Positions 28,199-37,059 are shown, counted from the stretch's first letter. The stretch is DNA of 64,000 nt from Tamlana sp. 2_MG-2023 (GCF_030548465.1 NZ_JAUOSF010000004.1:186001-250000), one strand, 5' to 3'. Numbers and translations are program-made. The notes: generated by a model from the letters alone, not told the origin.

Positions 28199-29098
28199 TT
28201 AAACTATTTTAATAGAATCAATAACAAAAAAACCATCATTCCCTTTAGATTGATATAAGGGCATAAAAATATAAGCATCGCAGGTACTTCGCACTTCCTT
28301 ACCGTTTACTATAGCTAGCAACTCGCTTTGCTTAATCGGCTGAAAATTCTCAAATCCTGGTACCATTTTAAAATCATCATCAGGCTTTAATCCAAAACGG
28401 GTTATAATTTTAAAGGTTTTTTGATTTTGAGTCACGTTTAAAGTTTCAGTCACGGCTTCTGGTTTTTCATGAAGATCTTCAAAATTCAAACGACAAGCCT
28501 TTTCTAATCCTAGCCAGATCATCCCTTCATGATAGATATTACTTTTCAAACTTTCATGTTGACCAGCTTCAACCACAAACCCGGTGATGCCTCGCGCAGT
28601 CATATACCCATCAAAGGTGCCTTTTACCATATCGGAAAAACCAAGAATTTTATTGATAGGAAATTGTTCGGCCCATGACAGGTTACCTCCTATATCTTGC
28701 ACCGACATAAAAGGCAAACTGGCCGATGATGTGGTATGGCAATCAATAAAATACTTTTGAGTCCAAGATTGCTCTTGAAGCTGTTCTAAAATTTTCACAA
28801 CTTCAAACATCTCGCTAATCTCATGGCTTTGTAAATCTTCAAAGGTGAGTTTATTAATAGTCCATGCTCTATTCAAATCTTCGTTGATATACCGTACTTT
28901 TTCGTTTAAGGCCTTGAGGTTACCAATAATCCCCACAAAGGTCCCTTTTATTGTGGGTTGTTCGCGATTTAGAGTTTTAAACACAGCTTCTAGCGCTTGT
29001 ACGCCGCTAGGTTCATTACCATGAACTGCAGCAGTAACGATTAACAGCGGACCTTCATTTCCGCTAGTATATTTACCAACTATTCTTTCTTTTTTCAT
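28199..29098 (-). CDS. AstE/aspartoacylase-like zinc deacylase
   Basis: This 299-residue enzyme belongs to the succinylglutamate desuccinylase/aspartoacylase branch of the M14 carboxypeptidase fold. Likely zinc ligands are His26 and Glu29 (VHGNEPSG) and His121 (IDCHTT). The catalytic glutamate is probably Glu177 (VVEAGQH). The substrate-binding pair N..R appears as NEDLNRAW. It cleaves N-acyl or amide bonds of a small amino-acid derivative or peptide, but no arginine-succinyltransferase genes are present. It is the last gene of a group with an ATP-grasp ligase and a QEGLA metallopeptidase; 144 bases separate it from the ligase. Confidence 0.82.
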   Translation of the reverse strand: MKKERIVGKYTSGNEGPLLIVTAAVHGNEPSGVQALEAVFKTLNREQPTIKGTFVGIIGNLKALNEKVRYINEDLNRAWTINKLTFEDLQSHEISEMFEVVKILEQLQEQSWTQKYFIDCHTTSSASLPFMSVQDIGGNLSWAEQFPINKILGFSDMVKGTFDGYMTARGITGFVVEAGQHESLKSNIYHEGMIWLGLEKACRLNFEDLHEKPEAVTETLNVTQNQKTFKIITRFGLKPDDDFKMVPGFENFQPIKQSELLAIVNGKEVRSTCDAYIFMPLYQSKGNDGFFVIDSIKIV

Positions 29099-29242
29099 CT
29101 ATAAATGTTAAAATCTTGATTAATAATGCCCAGACCCCTTGCTTTTAGCACTCAAAAATTAAGAGCAACTAAAGGCTAGAGAAAGGCTGTACTTACTTCC
29201 GTAGAAACAAATAATATGCACTACCATTGATGTGAATTAGAA

Positions 29243-30295
29243 TTAGTCCATGGTAGCCAACACTTTGTTGGGAAGCTTATTTTTATAAAGTTTTTTATAT
29301 TCGATTTTACGTTCTATGGCCTCGATCACCGAATTAGCAAAACAAGGCAGTCCAATACGTTCGCAGTAATCTAACCCGCCCGGACTCAAAACATTGATTT
29401 CAATTAATTTATCTTCAACAATATCAAGTCCTACAAAAAACAACCCGTCTTTAATAAGCTTTGGTGCTGTAACCTCAACTATATGCTGAATCGCTTTTGT
29501 ATATTTTGTTTTCTTAGGTTTAGCACCCAGCGCTAGATTACTTCTGAATTCATCTTTATCGCTATTTAAGCGTCTGATTACCGCTTTCTCCCCATTTTCT
29601 TCTAAGACTTTACCATTCATAACGATAACACGTACGTCTCCTTTAGAAACGCCTGGAAGAAATTCCTGTGCAATAACATAGCCTCGACTCGTAAGGGATT
29701 CAAAAATTTGATTGAGATTTTTCTTGTCTTTTCCTATGAGGTAGATATTTTGTCCGCCAGAACCTTCCAAAGGTTTTAAAACCATGCGTTTTCCAACCTT
29801 TTCCCAGAATTCTAGAAGGTCGTCCATATTTCGAGTAATTAAACTATCTGGTTTTATTTCAGAAGGTAATTCTTCAAAATAGAGCTTATCAATATAGGCG
29901 TGAGACATAGCAAAAGCATCGTTAAGCACGAGTACGCCTTCTTGCTGCAGCATTCTTGCGAAGGCGATGCCGCTATGCTCTGCCCATTGGCGATGACCAG
30001 CTTCTTCAGTGGGGTTATTTCTTAAAAATAAAACATCTAGATCTTCACTTGTGATGACTGTTTTTTGACCACCCTGATCCTGTACTTGATTCCAAAAATC
30101 ATCTACAGTTTTATACGTTAATTTTTTATTTACTAGCAAACACCTTAATTGCATAGGTGTATTTTGTTTAAAAATAAAATCACCTACACCCATAATGTAT
30201 AGGTCATGCCCTCTTTCATGAGCCTTTCTCATGAGCACCACAGATGTTCCCACCGGCTCGGCTTCAATAGCGCTTAATACAAAACATATTTTCAT
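29243..30295 (-). CDS. GshB-like ATP-grasp ligase
   Basis: This 350-residue ATP-grasp enzyme resembles prokaryotic glutathione synthetase. LFLRNNPT lies in the N-terminal domain; MVLKPLEGSGGQNIYLIG carries the ATP-grasp lysine and glycine-rich loop; QEFLPGVSKGDVRVIVMNG, RSNLALGA and GLDIVEDKLIEINVLSPGG hold the metal-binding residues. It should form an amide between a carboxylate and an amine using ATP. No gamma-glutamylcysteine synthetase gene is nearby, so glutathione itself is uncertain. It ends 144 bases before the AstE-like gene and starts 2 bases after the QEGLA gene. Confidence 0.8.
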   Translation of the reverse strand: MKICFVLSAIEAEPVGTSVVLMRKAHERGHDLYIMGVGDFIFKQNTPMQLRCLLVNKKLTYKTVDDFWNQVQDQGGQKTVITSEDLDVLFLRNNPTEEAGHRQWAEHSGIAFARMLQQEGVLVLNDAFAMSHAYIDKLYFEELPSEIKPDSLITRNMDDLLEFWEKVGKRMVLKPLEGSGGQNIYLIGKDKKNLNQIFESLTSRGYVIAQEFLPGVSKGDVRVIVMNGKVLEENGEKAVIRRLNSDKDEFRSNLALGAKPKKTKYTKAIQHIVEVTAPKLIKDGLFFVGLDIVEDKLIEINVLSPGGLDYCERIGLPCFANSVIEAIERKIEYKKLYKNKLPNKVLATMD

Positions 30296-30297
30296 AA

Positions 30298-32148
30298 TTA
30301 TATCATTTTTGAAATGGGCAAGCCCTGTTTAACTTTATTTATTCGATCGTTAAAGTTTTTATTTTCTATATATCTCGGAGTTATTTTGGGTGGTATAACA
30401 AGACCTCGGTCTTGAAGGTCCTGAATTAAATTAATGTGGTTTAAGGCAAATTTTCCGTTTAATAGTGGCAAGAGCTCTCCACCATCAATGAGATAGTTTT
30501 TAAGACTCACCAAACCTTCTAGGTAAATAATATCTTTTAAAAACCCCCCGCCTTGAAACATTCTAGAGGTAATATTAAAAGCCCTTTCTTTAGTAAAATC
30601 ATATTGAGAATACAGCTGAAAAAACATTTCGTGAAAATCGGCTCCATTGATGAGCGCTGCTCCTGCGACCACACGCCCCGCTAAGGTTCGTAGCCTGTTC
30701 CCTGAGAGCCCACCACTCAAATACTCGCTCAACACAGCAATACCTTCTTGTAGAGCATCGTAGTTAGCTAAACCAGAAGCTAATTGTGTTAAGGGTTGTT
30801 GTTTTCCGTTATAATAAGTCAGGGTATGTGTCCCTATCTCATGTTGAATTAATGCTTTTGCTTCTGTTTTATTCATGGTGTAATCTGATGGCAAATACAA
30901 TTCACCGTTAGACACCATCATCACATTCACATCGTCTCTGATATAAACTTTAGACTTAAATTGACTGTCTTGAGATTTGAAAAACTCGTATTCTTCATAC
31001 GCTAAATCTCTAAATTCTGAAGTCCCTATTACAGACTCTTGAGACTCCTCTTGAACCTCCTCTATATCTTGAAGGATGCTTTTTGCTTCAGAAATTAGAT
31101 TTTTACCTAAACCATTATACAAACGAATACTACTGTATAGAAAATCTTTCGATCCACGCTCTTTCAGCATGGTAAGCTCTTGATCTATTTCTGCTCGTTT
31201 TTCATCAAATAAATGAGAGATGGCCGGATCGTCAATTTCGTCTATACGTAAATCATAAAGCCTTCTTTTTAAAATATCGGGATCAACAGGCAATAACCTA
31301 TAATGATAACGATCTAGCTTTTTAAACTGCGACTCAAAAAACTTGCATCTTATGGTTTGAATATTAACTGGAGCTACTAAAAGTAGAAACTGATAACTGG
31401 TTTCTATGGCTGTGAGTTGCTTGTCTATTTTGAAAACCTCATCGCTAATGGTACGTCGTCCTAAGGCATTATAATTTGCCAAAGTTGAGGTGGTTTGCAC
31501 ACGAACGAACTCAAATACAGCACGCTGTATGGCCTTTATAAATTGGTCCTTAAAATCTCTAAAATATACCGGGTATACTGAACCGTTCTGATCTTGATAA
31601 ACCGGAGGCACCTCTAAACCAATAAGGGTTGTACCCCGTTGTTTAATTTCAGCCAAATCCAACAAGGGCTTATCATTAACAATGTGTCGATTTTTAGTCT
31701 GTTCAATGCGTACGTTTAACTTCACATTGTATTGCTGCGACTTTATTTTAAGTAGTTCGGTTTTTAATACCTGTAGCGACACCGGGAGTTTATGTGCCGG
31801 CCCTCTCACCACAAACGACTGACTTCCAATAGCTCCTTTATAAATTTCAACAATGATAAATGAACCAAATTTTGAAGCCATTAAAGCGGTTAAATCTTCT
31901 ACAAAATTTTTATAATAATAAAAATCGTCTGTACCAATAATAAGATATGAGGCGCCCCCACGTACGAGCCTATCTGTTGCAACTTCCTTATCTTTTTTCC
32001 GGTAAATTAGTAACGAAGGCACATCGTGTTCTAGAAAAAGGTAGCCACCATTAGGAAGTGCCGTTACGGTTCTCTCCCCTTCGGAAAGCTCTGGAATAAG
32101 CTCCTTTACACTCCGTTTTAAATCATGGGGTTGTTCAGATTTAGACAT
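30298..32148 (-). CDS. QEGLA-motif (DUF1704) metallopeptidase-like protein
   Basis: This 616-residue soluble protein is of the flavohemoglobin expression-modulating QEGLA type. A zinc-peptidase motif H-E-x3-H is visible (His436, Glu437, His441 in QHEIGTHTL), and the eponymous QEG lies at 467-469 with Glu468 as probable third ligand. Eukaryotic relatives in the same DUF (MATCAP) are known tubulin carboxypeptidases. The bacterial function is not established. It is the first gene of a three-gene unit with the ATP-grasp ligase (2-base gap) and the AstE-like enzyme, suggesting make-and-trim chemistry on a peptide or amino-acid conjugate. Confidence 0.82.
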   Translation of the reverse strand: MSKSEQPHDLKRSVKELIPELSEGERTVTALPNGGYLFLEHDVPSLLIYRKKDKEVATDRLVRGGASYLIIGTDDFYYYKNFVEDLTALMASKFGSFIIVEIYKGAIGSQSFVVRGPAHKLPVSLQVLKTELLKIKSQQYNVKLNVRIEQTKNRHIVNDKPLLDLAEIKQRGTTLIGLEVPPVYQDQNGSVYPVYFRDFKDQFIKAIQRAVFEFVRVQTTSTLANYNALGRRTISDEVFKIDKQLTAIETSYQFLLLVAPVNIQTIRCKFFESQFKKLDRYHYRLLPVDPDILKRRLYDLRIDEIDDPAISHLFDEKRAEIDQELTMLKERGSKDFLYSSIRLYNGLGKNLISEAKSILQDIEEVQEESQESVIGTSEFRDLAYEEYEFFKSQDSQFKSKVYIRDDVNVMMVSNGELYLPSDYTMNKTEAKALIQHEIGTHTLTYYNGKQQPLTQLASGLANYDALQEGIAVLSEYLSGGLSGNRLRTLAGRVVAGAALINGADFHEMFFQLYSQYDFTKERAFNITSRMFQGGGFLKDIIYLEGLVSLKNYLIDGGELLPLLNGKFALNHINLIQDLQDRGLVIPPKITPRYIENKNFNDRINKVKQGLPISKMI

Positions 32149-32489
32149 ATTATATTTACTTTATTTTCATTATTATTTGTTCATTGGTTGTGCCTGATCA
32201 CGCGCGTTCTACACCGAATCTCTAGCACACCCCAAACACAAAAAATAGACTTCCAACAACTTATAATTATAAATTTATTAAACCCCCTTCTTTTTAAAGT
32301 GCCTAAAACAATTGTTTGTTAACTCAAACAGATACCCTATTTTAAAACGTTGATTAAGCCCTATTGATGAGAAACCCTCTAAAACAAAACCAATAATCCA
32401 AATTCTGAATTATCATTTATTTTAGAGGGTTTGTAATTTTAGCAAGAATGCCCGATTGGAGTCATGAGCAGTTTTGCAATATCTGGTAA
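32149..32489. other. Intergenic spacer with one weak dyad
   Basis: No gene is supported here. AAACCCTCTAAAA at 32373-32385 pairs perfectly with TTTTAGAGGGTTT at 32421-32433 around a 35-base loop. It lies downstream of the flavodoxin-fold gene on the minus strand, but it lacks a clear U-tract, so it is only a possible terminator. The rest is AT-rich and featureless. Confidence 0.4.
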
Positions 32490-33140
32490 TTATTTACTCA
32501 TTTTCTTTGCTTGCTCTTCCAGCTGCTTAACATGTGTTGCATATGGATTACCTTTTAAGACTTTAGCCAAATGCACCATATTATGAACCATGAGCAACAT
32601 GCAATTGTTGGTAAACTCGTGTTTATCTCCTTTAGCTTTGATATAGCTTGGTCCTGGCCCCGCTTCACCTACATAATAGGAAAAGGCATTAACGGGAATA
32701 GAAAACCCTTGTTCAGAAAAATCAAACAATATACTTGAAATGGCTTTTTTTGCGCCGTCCTCGTTTCCATCAACTAGAACGCCGGCCACTTTGTTATAAG
32801 TAGGGAATTGACCGTTTTTATCATTACCTTCGGTCATAATACCATCAAGGCGTTCGCCCACTAATTTGGCGACCGAACTTCTATCGCCCCGCCATATTGG
32901 TGTAGCCAAAACTACAAGATCGGCTGCCTTTATTTTTTTTAGAATATCTGGCCAATCATCATTTTCGCCTTCATCAGATGAAACTCCATAAGCCACGTTA
33001 TGGTCTACAACCCGAATAGTTTCAGTCGTAACATCTAATTTATTAAACTCTTTTTCGGCATGTTCTATAAAGGCCTGAGTGTTTGATGTTTCAGGAGATT
33101 TCTTTAAGGTACAATTTAGAATTACTGCTTTTAATTTCAT
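32490..33140 (-). CDS. Flavodoxin-fold NAD(P)H-dependent oxidoreductase
   Basis: This 216-residue protein has the N-terminal strand VILNCTLKKSPETSNTQAF, which binds the FMN phosphate. LVVLATPIWRGDRSSVAKLVGERLDG is the typical TPxW segment of the FMN-reductase/NADPH quinone reductase superfamily. AGVLVDGNEDGAKKAISSI and YYVGEAGPGPSYI complete the flavin pocket. It likely reduces quinones or other small acceptors under stress. It is a single gene with no close partner on its strand. Confidence 0.85.
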   Translation of the reverse strand: MKLKAVILNCTLKKSPETSNTQAFIEHAEKEFNKLDVTTETIRVVDHNVAYGVSSDEGENDDWPDILKKIKAADLVVLATPIWRGDRSSVAKLVGERLDGIMTEGNDKNGQFPTYNKVAGVLVDGNEDGAKKAISSILFDFSEQGFSIPVNAFSYYVGEAGPGPSYIKAKGDKHEFTNNCMLLMVHNMVHLAKVLKGNPYATHVKQLEEQAKKMSK

Positions 33141-33305
33141 ACGTTTTGTTTTTAGGTTTATTTTCTGTTTTATTGAGTTAAAGCTTCTTAAATCAAGCCA
33201 TTACTTTAGTACAAAGAGAGGTGATTCGTAATTTAAACCAGTACACTTGTAGGTTTCAGGTTTTAAAATCGATAACTAATTTTTACTAACGCTTAAGAAT
33301 AATCT

Positions 33306-33752
33306 ATGTCTATTTTAAATATTTTACTTATAAATACTGCGGCTGTCATGCTCATGACCACTTTTACTTATTTTATATCTTACATAAAAAAAACAAACTT
33401 TGGAGAGCCCGAACTACTCACACAGTTAATAAATCGTGGTCCCTTTACAGGTCAAACCAAATATGGTATTTGGATTGGCTGGGTATTACATTTTATCATG
33501 GGCTTCGTTTTTCTCTACGGTTACTTTTATCTTAGAAGTTTAGTCGCTTTAGAATCTGAAATTCTTTGGGGTGCCGTTTACGGGCTATTTGCTGGAATTC
33601 TTGGAGTTATAGGATGGACTACCATGTTTACTCTGCATCCTAATCCTCCAAAGGTTCCAAGACTTCCTTTCTACCTACAGCTAATTGGTGCACATATTGT
33701 ATTTAGCATCACGATTTCAGTCTATTTATCTATCACAATCGCAGGTATTTAA
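33306..33752 (+). CDS. Hypothetical four-helix membrane protein
   Basis: This 148-residue integral membrane protein has four hydrophobic segments (about residues 5-25, 52-76, 86-108 and 123-146), with GIWIGWVLHFIMGFVFLYGY and GAVYGLFAGILGVIGW as most distinctive parts. I recognise no characterised family. It faces the ferritin-like gene convergently, with a hairpin between them. Confidence 0.6.
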   Translation: MSILNILLINTAAVMLMTTFTYFISYIKKTNFGEPELLTQLINRGPFTGQTKYGIWIGWVLHFIMGFVFLYGYFYLRSLVALESEILWGAVYGLFAGILGVIGWTTMFTLHPNPPKVPRLPFYLQLIGAHIVFSITISVYLSITIAGI

Positions 33753-33772
33753 CAGATTAGAACCTAATAAAA

Positions 33773-33812
33773 AAACTGCCCACAAACAAGCACTGTTATT
33801 TACGGGCAGTTT
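33773..33812. terminator. Probable bidirectional terminator
   Basis: AAACTGCCC (33773-33781) pairs perfectly with GGGCAGTTT (33804-33812). An A-run precedes it and a T-rich end follows on the plus strand. It lies between two convergent genes. Confidence 0.65.
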
Positions 33813-33822
33813 AATAGAGAAA

Positions 33823-34311
33823 CTATCTCACTTTTGCTTTAGTGTTAAGTCTTCCTTCCGCGAGTTTATCAAGTTTATTATCTGCCTGATATTCTTCGTC
33901 TAAAGTTTTTTGAAGTATCGTTGCGATTTCATCAAATCCTAATTCTTTAGCATAGCGTACCGCCGTACCATAAGCAGAAATCTCATAATGCTCGATGCGT
34001 TGAGCTTCGGCAATTAGGCCAGCATCCATAACGGCTTTGTCTCCAACTTCATCGATAAAGCTTTCGGTTTCTTGAATCAAACCTTTCATAGCTTTGCAGG
34101 TCTCGCCTGAAGTAGAAATGTCAAGCGCATTACAAATTCTTTCAAGTCGTTGCTTATGCTCTTTTGTTTCTTCTAAGTGGGCTTCAAAAGCATTTTTTAA
34201 GTCACCGTTATTAGCTCGTTTTCCCACTTTAGGTAGCGCATCGAGCAACTGAGTTTCGGCACTGTATAAATCTTTCAATTGATGTTCAAATAAATCTTGT
34301 AATGTTTTCAT
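33823..34311 (-). CDS. YciE/YciF-type ferritin-like protein (DUF892)
   Basis: This 162-residue all-helical protein opens with TLQDLFEHQLKDLYSAETQLLDALPKV, the signature of the DUF892 ferritin-like family. Carboxylates in EAHLEETKEHKQRLE and EAQRIEHYEISAYGTAV make the expected di-metal site of a four-helix bundle. Family members are stress-induced and may store or oxidise iron. The gene stands alone between convergent and divergent neighbours. Confidence 0.9.
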   Translation of the reverse strand: MKTLQDLFEHQLKDLYSAETQLLDALPKVGKRANNGDLKNAFEAHLEETKEHKQRLERICNALDISTSGETCKAMKGLIQETESFIDEVGDKAVMDAGLIAEAQRIEHYEISAYGTAVRYAKELGFDEIATILQKTLDEEYQADNKLDKLAEGRLNTKAKVR

Positions 34312-34560
34312 AATTTCAAAGTTTAAGTTTTGTTTGATAAAATTATTTTTTTAATACCTGAACTATTGATCTGAAAGATGAAATTCTTAACACAAACAGA
34401 ATTAAAAGGTTAGCCGTGTTTTTTTTGAGTTAACAAAAGAATGTTTTACGACGTATTTACCTCTTTTAACTTCCTAATTTTAATTTAGAAAACATAAAAA
34501 TCAATAATAAAAACCTTAGTCAACATCTTTAGGAATACTGATTTTTCAAACAACAAAGTC

Positions 34561-35247
34561 ATGAACATTTATGAGAAACCGAGTCACACAAACATCAAGG
34601 CTATTGAAAAAAATTTTAGAACATTTATTCTAGAAAAGAAGCACCCGTGTTTAATGGCAAAAAGTGTATTTAAGGCAGATAATTACCACTTGAAAACATA
34701 TGCTGAAATGAACAGTTCACAAACAGCTAAGCTGCTACTAGAAGATTTAGAAAACTATATAGTGCAATACGATTTTGAGTCCAATCATTTCGAATCCTTT
34801 ATTGCGGTTTTCCCTAATGATTCTTTTGAAGATGAAATCACTTTTGAAAAAAACTTATGGCACCTACTCCAGTTACTACATGACCATGATGACTGTGCAT
34901 GGGATCCTGCTGTGAGTGATGATCCCAACGATTCTAATTTTAGCTTCAGCATTAAGGGTGAGGCCTTTTATATCATTGGCTTACATCCTAAAAGCTCTAG
35001 ATTGGCTAGGCAAAGTCTGCACCCAACATTGGTTTTCAATTTGCACTGGCAATTTGAACACTTAAGGGAAATGGGAAGTTATTCAAAAGTAAAAAAGAAA
35101 ATACGCAAACGAGATAAAAAAAGACAAGGGAGCATCAACCCTGTACTAAAGGATTTTGGAAAAGACAGCGAAACCAAACAGTACAGTGGCAGAGCCGTTG
35201 AAAAAGACTGGAAATGCCCTTTTCACACCAAATCACAATTAGTATGA
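34561..35247 (+). CDS. YqcI/YcgG family protein, possible heme N-oxygenase
   Basis: This 228-residue protein shows the family blocks KHPCLMAKSVFKADNY (Cys30), FIAVFP, WHLLQLLHDHDDCAWDP, FYIIGLHPKSSRLAR, LVFNLHWQFEHLREMG and a C-terminal CPF (Cys219). Studied members include GntA and RohS, heme enzymes that oxidise nitrogen in guanidino or aminoimidazole compounds; Cys30 may be the heme ligand by analogy. Its stop overlaps the ATG of the DUF1989 gene as ATGA, so the two are translationally coupled. The substrate here is unknown. Confidence 0.8.
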   Translation: MNIYEKPSHTNIKAIEKNFRTFILEKKHPCLMAKSVFKADNYHLKTYAEMNSSQTAKLLLEDLENYIVQYDFESNHFESFIAVFPNDSFEDEITFEKNLWHLLQLLHDHDDCAWDPAVSDDPNDSNFSFSIKGEAFYIIGLHPKSSRLARQSLHPTLVFNLHWQFEHLREMGSYSKVKKKIRKRDKKRQGSINPVLKDFGKDSETKQYSGRAVEKDWKCPFHTKSQLV

Positions 35248-35837
35248 AACACATTAATGTTATTGAAAAACAAAGCGGAAAGGCTTTCGAACTAAAAAAA
35301 GGAGAACGTCTTACGGTCATAGACCCCAATGGTGAACAAGTAAGCGACATGGTTATTTTCAACCAACATGATTTAAAAGAAAAACTATCTTCAGGAAAAA
35401 GTTTAGACTTTGAAGAGTCTATATTACTCACTAAAGGAAATTTCTTGTGGAGCAACCGTTCAAATAAAATGGTGGAGATTTTAGAAGACACCAACGGTAG
35501 AAATGATTTTTTACTCGCGCCATGCAGTCAAGAGACCTTTGAAATTATGTATAACTATGAAGGTGACCACCCCAGCTGTCAAGATAATTTAAGTAAAAGT
35601 CTAGTACCTTTTGGCGTCGATCCAGATGACATCCCTACGGCCTTTAATATATTTATGAATGTGCAGTTTAGTGAAAATGGCAAGCTTAGGGTGCTCCCGC
35701 CTACCTCAAAAGCCGGAGATTACGTGACTTTTGAAGCCAAAATGGATTTACTGATTTGTTTAACCGCCTGTTCTGCCGAAGACAGTAATGGCGGCTCATT
35801 TAAGCCTATTCATTTTAAAATTATCCCCAGGGAATAA
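35244..35837 (+). CDS. DUF1989 / urea-carboxylase-associated family protein
   Basis: From the ATG at 35244 this is a protein of 197 residues. KGERLTVIDPNGEQVSDMVIFN, the FLLAPCSQETFEIMYNYEGDHPSC cysteine segment, PTAFNIFMNVQF and LLICLTACSAEDSNGG match the DUF1989 family found beside urea carboxylase and in other nitrogen-compound pathways. A start 30 bases upstream exists, but the ATGA overlap with the stop of the preceding gene fixes 35244. The reaction is unknown; coupling to a YcgG protein suggests action on an N-oxidised compound. A strong terminator follows. Confidence 0.82.
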   Translation: MKHINVIEKQSGKAFELKKGERLTVIDPNGEQVSDMVIFNQHDLKEKLSSGKSLDFEESILLTKGNFLWSNRSNKMVEILEDTNGRNDFLLAPCSQETFEIMYNYEGDHPSCQDNLSKSLVPFGVDPDDIPTAFNIFMNVQFSENGKLRVLPPTSKAGDYVTFEAKMDLLICLTACSAEDSNGGSFKPIHFKIIPRE

Positions 35838-35838
35838 A

Positions 35839-35894
35839 AAAAGCTTTCTAAAAAGTACCCTGTATTGTCAGATGTTACTTTTTAGAAAGCTTTT
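35839..35894. terminator. Rho-independent terminator
   Basis: A perfect 19-bp stem (35839-35857 with 35876-35894) encloses an 18-nt loop, with A-rich and T-rich outer ends. It serves the convergent DUF1989 gene and the 60-residue gene on the minus strand. Confidence 0.9.
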
Positions 35895-35914
35895 AATTTA
35901 AAGAAGGGTATTAT

Positions 35915-36097
35915 TTAACCGTACACCTTAGTACCATCGCTTAGTTCAGCACCTTGATCAGACACCTGTGGTTTGCTCTTTTTACTTTGAAAATAATAGT
36001 AAGTTAACAGACCTAACTGAACTGCTGTTAAAAAAATTTTCGTCTTTCTTCCTGAGGTCGCCAACTTGGCGAGTCCTAATATTTTACTTGAATTCAT
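35915..36097 (-). CDS. Small hypothetical protein with one membrane helix
   Basis: This 60-residue protein has a basic N-terminus (KLATSGRKTK), one hydrophobic helix (about 20-36, IFLTAVQLGLLTYYYF) and a polar C-terminus (AELSDGTKVYG). It starts 19 bases after the HPF gene stop on the same strand and is likely co-transcribed. No family is recognised; the position before a strong terminator supports it being a real gene. Confidence 0.55.
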   Translation of the reverse strand: MNSSKILGLAKLATSGRKTKIFLTAVQLGLLTYYYFQSKKSKPQVSDQGAELSDGTKVYG

Positions 36098-36116
36098 CTT
36101 GTTTTTGTTTTAGTTA

Positions 36117-36419
36117 TTAATAGGTTTTCATCTTTTCCTTTCGCTTGCGCAATTGGCGCTCTAATTCATTTATAGATTCAGAAACCGAGTTTCTAAAGTC
36201 GTCATGACTGGCCTCTGCAAATAAACGTGGACCAGGAAGACTTAACCTGATATTACAAATTTTTCCCGTCTCGTCTGAAGTGGTGTTTTCTGCTTTAATA
36301 AAAACATCGGCACGAATAATCATATCATATTTTTCGCCCAAATTTTCAAGTTTCTCTTTAGCAAAAGCTTCTAAAGCATCGCTAGCATCTACATCATGAT
36401 ATTCAAATATAATTTGCAT
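36117..36419 (-). CDS. hpf: Ribosome hibernation factor, HPF/RaiA family
   Basis: This 100-residue protein has the HPF/YfiA fold pattern IIFEYHDVDASDALEAFAKEKLENL, DVFIKAEN, ICNIRLSLPGPRLFAEASHDDF and NSVSESINELERQLRKRKEK. Proteins of this family bind the 30S subunit and inactivate ribosomes in stationary phase or stress. It is the short form without the C-terminal dimerisation domain. Neighbours are other stress-type genes, which fits its role. Confidence 0.92.
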   Translation of the reverse strand: MQIIFEYHDVDASDALEAFAKEKLENLGEKYDMIIRADVFIKAENTTSDETGKICNIRLSLPGPRLFAEASHDDFRNSVSESINELERQLRKRKEKMKTY

Positions 36420-36586
36420 AATTTATGTTTTAGTTCATTAGCTAATTTAAAGGCTTTATGCAACAAACACGTCCCTTAACACACAAAGGTTTAGCTCAAA
36501 AAAAGTTAAAGCAATTACTATTACTTTTGTGATTTCAGACAGCATAAGACACTATGCCCTCTTAATGGTTTTTGAATGCAGATGAA

Positions 36587-36982
36587 TTAATATTCACGGT
36601 CAAATTCGTTTTCATCCAAGGTACCGTCATTGTTCTTATCGAACTCCTTAAACATACCTTGATTAATTTCATCTTTCGTTAATTTATTATCGTGGTTCAT
36701 ATCGTAACCAGAAAAGTAATTGGAATTAGCCATGTTGCTGTAGTATTCAGCAGAAGAAATTGCTCCGTTCTTATCGGTATCAAACTCATTATAATCTTTA
36801 CTTCTAATGTAGTTTGTATATCTTGTGGCTCCTACTTTCCACTCTTGGCTCGATAGCTTATCATCACCGTTGGTGTTAATTTTATCGAAAGACTTTATAT
36901 AAAAATCTACGTTTGTAATTTGCGACTGACCGTCTAACCATTCTTCTGCTCGATCTGTGGTATTAAACGCTTTCAAATTCAT
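36587..36982 (-). CDS. EF-hand calcium-binding protein
   Basis: This 131-residue protein carries four EF-hand loops with Asp-rich calcium ligands: DKINTNGDDKLSSQEW, DTDKNGAISSAEY, DMNHDNKLTKDEI and DKNNDGTLDENEF. No signal peptide follows this ATG. The frame stays open for about 22 codons upstream and reads IYRAFEDYGTNKDGT, which itself looks like an EF-hand segment, but contains no ATG before a stop. The true start may therefore be a non-ATG codon or the 5' end may be damaged. It probably binds calcium or acts as a sensor; the partner is unknown. Confidence 0.8.
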   Translation of the reverse strand: MNLKAFNTTDRAEEWLDGQSQITNVDFYIKSFDKINTNGDDKLSSQEWKVGATRYTNYIRSKDYNEFDTDKNGAISSAEYYSNMANSNYFSGYDMNHDNKLTKDEINQGMFKEFDKNNDGTLDENEFDREY

Positions 36983-37059
36983 GGTTCCATCTTTGTTAGT
37001 ACCATAGTCTTCAAAAGCTCTGTAAATACTTGATTTACAAAACTTATTATCTTAAAGTA

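Noticed and set aside
29243..30295. Assignment as true glutathione synthetase gshB
   Set aside because: No gshA is near and the neighbours suggest other chemistry, so no symbol is given.
32373..32433. Terminator with 13-bp stem
   Set aside because: The loop is 35 bases and no U-tract follows; noted only as a weak dyad.
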